Shown: positions 1 through 4,231 of the stretch, in pieces
Layout of the letters: each line of letters opens with the position of its first letter
Position numbering within the stretch: position 1 is the stretch's first letter
NCBI GenBank assembly: GCA_016794945.1
Contig: JAEUIX010000178.1
Span: 1 to 6,520 of the forward strand
Direction of reading: 5' to 3'
Source of the DNA: Phycisphaerae bacterium
GTDB taxonomy: Bacteria; Planctomycetota; Phycisphaerae; Phycisphaerales; UBA1924
DNA length: 6,520 nt
Made by a program: the position numbers and the translations under genes
The notes under the pieces: generated by a model
The model's input: only the letters and a program-made list of their open reading frames with translations
Databases searched by the model: none
Told to the model about the DNA's origin: nothing

Positions 1-177
1 CTCTCGCCCCCCTGCAGGCCGACGCTCTGGGCCATGACGCGGATCTACCGCGGCATCCTCACGCGGATCGGCCGCCGTCCCCGGGCGATCGTCGAGGACC
101 GCCGCGTTCGGCTCAGCGGCGCGGCCAAGACGTCGATCGCGGCGCGGGCGTGGCTGCGGGCCAGGCTCGGGCGCTGA
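1..177 (+). CDS. hpnD: Squalene/phytoene synthase family protein, C-terminal end (probable HpnD, presqualene diphosphate synthase)
   Basis: Reading frame 1 is open from the window edge to a TGA at 175-177, giving 58 residues. They include TLWAMTRIYRGILTRIGRRP, followed by RRVRLSGAAKTSIAARAW. This matches the C-terminal end of the squalene/phytoene synthase family, where an 'ALWAM..IYR.LL.RI' helix is followed by 'RRVRLS...K..IA.RA'. The catalytic part, with the two Asp-rich motifs, lies outside the window. In the family, HpnD condenses two farnesyl diphosphates to presqualene diphosphate, and HpnC then converts this to hydroxysqualene. HpnD rather than HpnC is inferred from the usual gene order C-D-E, because hpnE follows directly. 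A phytoene synthase is possible, but the neighbour looks like HpnE rather than a phytoene desaturase. No start is visible. The gap to the preferred hpnE start is 47 nt, consistent with one operon. Confidence 0.72.
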   Translation, partial: LSPPCRPTLWAMTRIYRGILTRIGRRPRAIVEDRRVRLSGAAKTSIAARAWLRARLGR

Positions 178-224
178 CCGCCCGGCACGTTTGCTCGGGG
201 CGGTTGGGGGTGCAACGATCGGCC

Positions 225-1619
225 GTGCCCGACGTCAAGTCAGCCGTGGTCGCCGGGGGCGGGATTGCCGGCATCGCCTGCGCGCTGCGCCTGGCCGAGC
301 GCGGCGTTCGGGTCACGCTCCTGGAAACCCGCAAGAAGCTCGGCGGGCGGGCGACGAGCTTCGTCGACGTCCGCTCCGGCGAGACAATCGACAACTGCCA
401 GCACGTCGCCCTGGCCTGCTGCACGAACTACCTGGACCTGCTGGAGCGGCTCGGCGCCGACGACCGCATCCAGTGGCACCGCGAGCAGTACTGGGTCGAG
501 CCCGGCGGGCGCGTTTCGATTGTTCGCCCCGGCGCGTTCCCGGCGCCGCTGCACTTCGCCAGCTCCGTGCTCCGCGCATCGTTCCTCTCGCTGGGCGAGG
601 CCGCGCAGCTCGGCAAGGCCATGCGCGCGATCATGCGGGCCGACCGCGCCGCCTGGCGTGCGCGGACGTTCGGCGAGTTCCTGCGCGACGCCGGCCAGAG
701 CGAACGCGTCGTGCGACGGTTCTGGTCTCCCGTGGTCGTCAGCGCCTGCAACCTCGACGTGGGACGCGTCAGCGCCGAATCGGCCCTGCACGTCTTCCAG
801 GAGGGTTTCCTGGCCAACCGCCGCTCCGCGGAACTGGGCCTGCCCACCGTGCCGCTGGTCGAGCTGTACGACCGTGCGGAACAGGTGATCGCCGCCGCCG
901 GCGGCGTGATCCGGCTCGGCGTCAGCGTGACGGAGCTCTCGGCGCGGTCGGTGCGGGCCACCATCGGCACGGAACCCGCGGAGTTCACCGCCGACGCCGT
1001 CGTCAGCGCCCTGCCGGTCGAGCGAGTCGCCGACGCTGTGAGTCCCGCCGACCGCGCCCGCGACGAGCGCTTCGCCCGGCTCGGCGACTTCGAGCACAGC
1101 CCCATCCTCGGCGTGCACGCGCGCTTCGATCGGCCCGTCATCGACCTGCCCCACGCGGTGCTCGTCGAGGGCGCCACGCAATGGCTCTTCCGCAAGGACG
1201 ATGCCGGCTGCGCCCTGCACGCGGTGGTCAGCGCCGCCGACGACTGGATGCCCCTGTCCGAACGTCAGATCGCCGAGCGCATCGTCGGCGACATCCAGAC
1301 CTACTTCCCGCAATCCATCGGCGCCAGCGTGGTGTCGCTCCGCTCCGTCAAGGAGAAGCGGGCCACCTTCGCGCCCACCCCCGCCGTGCAGGCCCTCCGC
1401 CCCGGCCCCACCGGGCCCAGCGGCATCGTCCTGGCCGGCGACTGGACCGACACCGGATGGCCCGCCACCATGGAGGGCGCAACCCGCAGCGGCTACGCCG
1501 CGGCGGCGGTCGTGCTCGGCGAATCGCCCGGTGCGCTCCTGGCCCGCCCGCTGGCGGTGGGGCGCGTGGCGCGACTGCTGGGGCTGCGCCCGGCGGCGCC
1601 GGTCGGCGCGTACGCTTGA
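225..1619 (+). CDS. hpnE: Hydroxysqualene dehydroxylase HpnE (squalene-associated FAD-dependent desaturase family)
   Basis: HpnE is an FAD enzyme that reduces hydroxysqualene to squalene, the last step of the HpnC-D-E route feeding hopanoid or other triterpenoid synthesis. The 464-residue product begins with a Rossmann dinucleotide fold (VVAGGGIAGIACALRLAERG, residues 8-27). The acidic end of beta-2 (LLET, 32-35) and KLGGRATSF (38-46) follow. Family signatures are DNCQHVALACCTNYLDLLE (from residue 56), FWSPVVVSACN in the middle, and a C-terminal FAD-binding stretch GDWTDTGWPATMEGATRSGY near 405-424. Length fits the family. The frame is open back to a GTG at 150, overlapping the upstream gene, but those 25 residues lie before the Rossmann strand and look like translated spacer. 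I chose the GTG at 225, five codons before the strand; its ribosome binding site is weak (GGGGG about 14 nt upstream). GTG at 210 is an alternative. Another amine-oxidase-like desaturase (CrtI/phytoene type) is less likely given the DN.QH and W.ATMEGA.RSGY signatures. Confidence 0.9.
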   Translation: MPDVKSAVVAGGGIAGIACALRLAERGVRVTLLETRKKLGGRATSFVDVRSGETIDNCQHVALACCTNYLDLLERLGADDRIQWHREQYWVEPGGRVSIVRPGAFPAPLHFASSVLRASFLSLGEAAQLGKAMRAIMRADRAAWRARTFGEFLRDAGQSERVVRRFWSPVVVSACNLDVGRVSAESALHVFQEGFLANRRSAELGLPTVPLVELYDRAEQVIAAAGGVIRLGVSVTELSARSVRATIGTEPAEFTADAVVSALPVERVADAVSPADRARDERFARLGDFEHSPILGVHARFDRPVIDLPHAVLVEGATQWLFRKDDAGCALHAVVSAADDWMPLSERQIAERIVGDIQTYFPQSIGASVVSLRSVKEKRATFAPTPAVQALRPGPTGPSGIVLAGDWTDTGWPATMEGATRSGYAAAAVVLGESPGALLARPLAVGRVARLLGLRPAAPVGAYA

Positions 1620-1625
1620 GGCCCC

Positions 1626-3065
1626 ATGCCGGCCCCGAAGGAACGTTCGACGATCAAGGCCCAGTCCGAGCGGGCGGTGCTGGCCGCGGTGCGCCTGCCG
1701 GACTCCAATTACGATGCCCGCGATCCCTTCGGCGAGCTGACCGCCCTGGCCGAGCAGGCCGGCGCCATCATCGTCGGCACGCTCGAGCAGCGCCTCGAGC
1801 GGCCGGTCGCCGGCACCTACATGGGCACCGGCAAGGTCAAGGAACTGCGGGATCTGTGCGACCGGCTCGACGCCTCGATGGTGATCTTCGACCACGACCT
1901 GTCGCCCCGGCAGATGGCCAACATCGAGGAGATCGTCGAACGCAAGATCGTCGACCGCTCCGAACTGATCCTCGACATCTTCGCCTCCCGTGCCACGACG
2001 ATCGAGGCGCAGCTCCAGGTGGAGCTGGCCCAGCTCGAGTACACCTACCCGCGCCTCCGCGCCATGTGGGACCACCTCGAACGCATCGTCGGCTCCGGCG
2101 GCATGACCGGCATCGGCACCCGCGGCCCCGGCGAGCAGCAGCTCGAGATCGACCGCCGGCTCGCCCAGCGCCGCCGCCTGGCCCTCCAGGCCCGCCTGGC
2201 CGAGGTGCAGGCCCGCAAGCGTCGCATGGTCGCCCAGCGCAACGTCGACCACTTCACCGTCGGCATCGTCGGCTACACCAACGCCGGCAAGAGCACCCTG
2301 TTCAACGCCCTCACCGCCGGCGGGGCCTACGCCGACGACCGGCTCTTCGCCACCCTCACCACCCGCACCCGCGAGTGGGACGTCGGCGGCGGCCTCCGCG
2401 TCATGCTCTCGGACACCGTCGGCTTCGTCCGCGACCTGCCCCACAACCTCATCGCCTCCTTCCGCGCCACCCTCGAAGAGGCCACCCACGCCAATCTCCT
2501 GCTGATCGTTCTCGACGTCAGCGACCCCGCCGCCGAACTGCACTACAAGACCGTCTCCGAGACGCTCGACGCGCTCTTCGACGAGGCCGAGGCGGCCGAG
2601 CGCCGCGACGGCGTCAAGACCACCGGCCGCCGCCCCGAGCGGTTGCTCCTGCTCAACAAGGTCGACCGGCTCCGCGACAACGCATCCCTGCTGGTCTGGC
2701 AGCGCACCCACCCCGGCTGCATCGCCGTCTGCGCCCGCGAACCGGCTCACCCCGGCGTCGCCGAAGTCGCCGAGCGCGTGCGGGCCGCGGCCCAGGGCGG
2801 CGAGCTGGACCTGGAACTCGACGTCGAGCTGACCGACTCACGCACCATCGACACGCTCGAGAAGCGCGGGCACGTCGCCTCTCGCCAGTACGGGCCGGGA
2901 TCGGTCCGCATGAAGGTGCGCATCGGCCGGCGCCAGTTCGACCAGCTCCGCTCGCTGGGCGCCCGCATGAAGATCGTCGGCGACGACGCCGAGGCTCGCC
3001 CCGGTTGGCGTTCGCCAGAGCCCGAGCCCGCCCCGGCCAAGGCCCGCGCTCGCACCCGGCGTTGA
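1626..3065 (+). CDS. hflX: GTPase HflX, ribosome-associated
   Basis: HflX is a translational GTPase that binds the 50S subunit and splits or rescues stalled ribosomes, notably under heat stress. The 479-residue product has the whole family layout. The N-terminal HflX domain runs over about 15-150 (AGAIIVG, TYMGTGKVKEL, VIFDHDLSPRQMANIE, RSELILDIFA). Next come the glycine-rich signature GGMTGIGTRGPGEQQLEIDRR (from about 158) and a basic helical linker to about 205. The G domain has a P-loop GYTNAGKST (216-224), switch I around 237-250, DTVGF (263-267) and NKVD (344-347). A short C-terminal domain ends near 455, followed by a Pro/Ala/Arg-rich tail (EPEPAPAKARARTRR). Two elements differ from the usual form: switch I reads FATLTTRTRE, and the G5 region has CARE where SA is normal. 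The ATG lies 6 nt after the hpnE stop with a weak TTGAGG nearby, so translation is probably coupled to hpnE. The 3' end meets a convergent gene. Confidence 0.95.
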   Translation: MPAPKERSTIKAQSERAVLAAVRLPDSNYDARDPFGELTALAEQAGAIIVGTLEQRLERPVAGTYMGTGKVKELRDLCDRLDASMVIFDHDLSPRQMANIEEIVERKIVDRSELILDIFASRATTIEAQLQVELAQLEYTYPRLRAMWDHLERIVGSGGMTGIGTRGPGEQQLEIDRRLAQRRRLALQARLAEVQARKRRMVAQRNVDHFTVGIVGYTNAGKSTLFNALTAGGAYADDRLFATLTTRTREWDVGGGLRVMLSDTVGFVRDLPHNLIASFRATLEEATHANLLLIVLDVSDPAAELHYKTVSETLDALFDEAEAAERRDGVKTTGRRPERLLLLNKVDRLRDNASLLVWQRTHPGCIAVCAREPAHPGVAEVAERVRAAAQGGELDLELDVELTDSRTIDTLEKRGHVASRQYGPGSVRMKVRIGRRQFDQLRSLGARMKIVGDDAEARPGWRSPEPEPAPAKARARTRR

Positions 3066-3090
3066 GCCCTCCCGCCGCCGGTCGGGGGCT
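3065..3090. terminator. Terminator-like hairpin shared by convergent genes
   Basis: AGCCC (3065-3069) followed by CCG (3072-3074) can pair with CGG (3083-3085) followed by GGGCT (3086-3090). This gives 8 base pairs, nearly all G-C, with a 2-nt bulge (3070-3071) and an 8-nt loop. The stem covers the last base of the hflX stop codon and most of the stop codon of the opposing methyltransferase gene. It lies in the only gap between two convergent genes, where a bidirectional terminator would be expected. There is no T-run on either side, so intrinsic termination is uncertain, and in DNA this GC-rich such a hairpin can arise by chance. Confidence 0.35.
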
Positions 3091-3940
3091 ACAGCAACCG
3101 CTGCGCCCTTGTCAGCATTTCCTGGTCGTCCGCCCGGATGTACAGGTCGTTGGCGTCCGCCGTCGCGATCCGCCGGTACCCGCGCCCGGCCAGATGCTCC
3201 ACCACCGTCCGGTCCCTGCCGAACGTATTGTCCTCGATCAGCATCACCCGCGGCCGCCACCGCTCGACGCTGAAGCCCTCCAGCAGCGCCAGCTCGCCCC
3301 CCTCCACGTCGAACACGCAGAAACCGACACTGCCCCTGTGATCGCTCAGCAGGCTGTCGAGCGTCGCCACGGGCACTTCCACAGACGCCGGTGTGACTTC
3401 CGTCTCCCGGGCCAGCCGCTGGCGGTGCCCCTCGGTCAGGTCGAGGTACGACAGCATCTCCCCTTGCCGCATCTGGGTGAACGTCGCCGTCGCCGGCGCC
3501 CCGGGGCGCGACAGCGCGGTCTGCGCCACACGGCTCAGCGGCCGATTCGCCCGGCACTCGGCCGCTCGCTCCGGCAGCGGCTCGACCAGCAGGCCGCTCC
3601 AGCCCACCTGCTCGAACACCGCCGACACGCTGTACATCAGCCCGTCGTACGCCCCGGCCTCGACGTAGTACCCCGGCGGCTCATCACCCAGCAGCGCCCA
3701 CAGAAGATGGTCCTCTCCGTTCTGGCTCCGGAACACCGGCATCCCCCGGTCGGTCAGGCCCCGTCGACGCTGCAGCTCGCACGCCTCCAGCCGGTGCACG
3801 CGCCGACGCAGGTCATTCTGCGCCCGGTCCATTGCCGACAGCCGCTGATCGACCTTCGACAGCACGTGTGCTATCCGTGCCAGCGGCTCGGCGGTGGGGG
3901 GCGCTGCGGCCCCCGCTGGGGCGGTGGAAACGGTCGGCAT
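3089..3940 (-). CDS. FkbM family SAM-dependent methyltransferase
   Basis: The 283-residue product carries the FkbM-type methyltransferase domain from about residue 70 to the end. It opens with SQNGEDHLLW (72-81). The SAM-binding motif I is YYVEAGAYDG (91-100), an acidic strand end follows at LLVEPLP (117-123), then PVATLDSLL (190-198), and the signature VFDVEGGELALLEGF (209-223) just precedes a strand ending in MLIED. FkbM proteins O-methylate sugars, polyketides or other small molecules; nothing here reveals the substrate. Residues 18-60 form a charged helix, probably coiled coil, preceded by an Ala/Pro-rich stretch; no signal peptide or membrane segment is evident. I chose the ATG at 3940 because GGAG lies 7 nt upstream. 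The frame continues to a GTG at 4045 (318 residues), but that start lacks a clear binding site and adds only low-complexity residues. The gene stands alone: hflX converges on it and a plus-strand tRNA lies upstream. Confidence 0.85.
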   Translation of the reverse strand: MPTVSTAPAGAAAPPTAEPLARIAHVLSKVDQRLSAMDRAQNDLRRRVHRLEACELQRRRGLTDRGMPVFRSQNGEDHLLWALLGDEPPGYYVEAGAYDGLMYSVSAVFEQVGWSGLLVEPLPERAAECRANRPLSRVAQTALSRPGAPATATFTQMRQGEMLSYLDLTEGHRQRLARETEVTPASVEVPVATLDSLLSDHRGSVGFCVFDVEGGELALLEGFSVERWRPRVMLIEDNTFGRDRTVVEHLAGRGYRRIATADANDLYIRADDQEMLTRAQRLL

Positions 3941-4096
3941 GCGTCGGCTCCGCGGGCGGCCGGCCGGGCCGATCGCCCGCGACGAACCGCCCGCGGTCCT
4001 TATCGGCCCCGGGCTGCTTTCTCCTTGGAAACCGCCGATGCGCACGGACCGCGCCCGCCGCGGGGCCGCTCCGCGCCTGTCGTTCGGTCGGGGCAG

Positions 4097-4125
4097 TGGA
4101 AAACCGGGCCCGGAGTGCCGATACT
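4097..4125 (+). promoter_or_regulatory. Putative sigma-70-type promoter of the tRNA gene
   Basis: TGGAAA (4097-4102) resembles a -35 box, matching TTGACA at four of six bases. After a 17-nt spacer comes GATACT (4120-4125), which matches the -10 consensus TATAAT at four of six bases (A, T, A and the final T). Transcription would start near 4132, about four bases before the mature tRNA 5' end at 4136. The spacing is ideal, and the stretch is AT-richer than its surroundings. It is still a pattern match only. Confidence 0.42.
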
Positions 4126-4135
4126 TGTGCCCATC

Positions 4136-4207
4136 GCCACTTTAGCTCAGCGGTAGAGCGACGCTTTCGTAAAGCGTAGGTCCAGGGTTCAAATCCCTGA
4201 AGTGGCT
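4136..4207 (+). tRNA. tRNA-Thr (anticodon CGT)
   Basis: The sequence folds into a complete cloverleaf. The acceptor stem is GCCACTT (4136-4142) with AAGTGGC (4200-4206), all seven pairs matched. The D stem is GCTC/GAGC (4145-4148, 4156-4159) with a 7-nt loop AGCGGTA. The anticodon stem is ACGCT/AGCGT (4161-4165, 4173-4177) around loop TTCGTAA, with anticodon CGT at 4168-4170. The variable loop is AGGTC. The T stem is CAGGG/CCCTG around TTCAAAT. The discriminator is T4207, and no CCA is encoded. CGU reads the threonine codon ACG, and the G1-C72 and C2-G71 pairs with G35 and U36 agree with known bacterial threonine identity elements. It stands as a single gene, 24 nt from the end of the convergent protease gene. 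Confidence 0.96.
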
Positions 4208-4231
4208 TTCTCCTGCGCCGCGGCGGCGGGC

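Noticed and set aside
240..2750. A minus-strand open frame of 836 codons opposite hpnE and hflX
   Set aside because: It mirrors the codon structure of the two real genes and yields a low-complexity Gly/Ala/Asp-rich product with no motif.
3995..4035. Minus-strand promoter for the methyltransferase (GATAAG as a -10 box)
   Set aside because: The -10-like hexamer has no acceptable -35 partner at normal spacing, so it cannot be separated from chance.
3941..4045. 35-codon N-terminal extension of the FkbM methyltransferase from a GTG at 4045
   Set aside because: The added residues are low-complexity and no binding site precedes the GTG, while the ATG at 3940 has GGAG at a proper distance.
191..4156. 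A plus-strand open frame of 1321 codons spanning hpnE, hflX and the methyltransferase region
   Set aside because: It is out of frame with recognised genes, its product is dominated by Arg, Pro, Ala and Gly without any domain, and it crosses into the tRNA. Long spurious frames are expected at this G+C content.
3832..4179. Small plus-strand frames between the methyltransferase start and the tRNA
   Set aside because: They overlap the methyltransferase coding region and the tRNA, have no recognisable product and look like composition artefacts.
4136..4231. tRNA 3' end as an integration (attachment) site for a mobile element
   Set aside because: No integrase, no second copy of the tRNA 3' end and no change of gene type next to it were seen in the window.
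4208..4231. Terminator for the tRNA in the short gap before the protease stop
   Set aside because: The GC-rich run there can form only a stem of about four pairs without a T-run, too weak to call.
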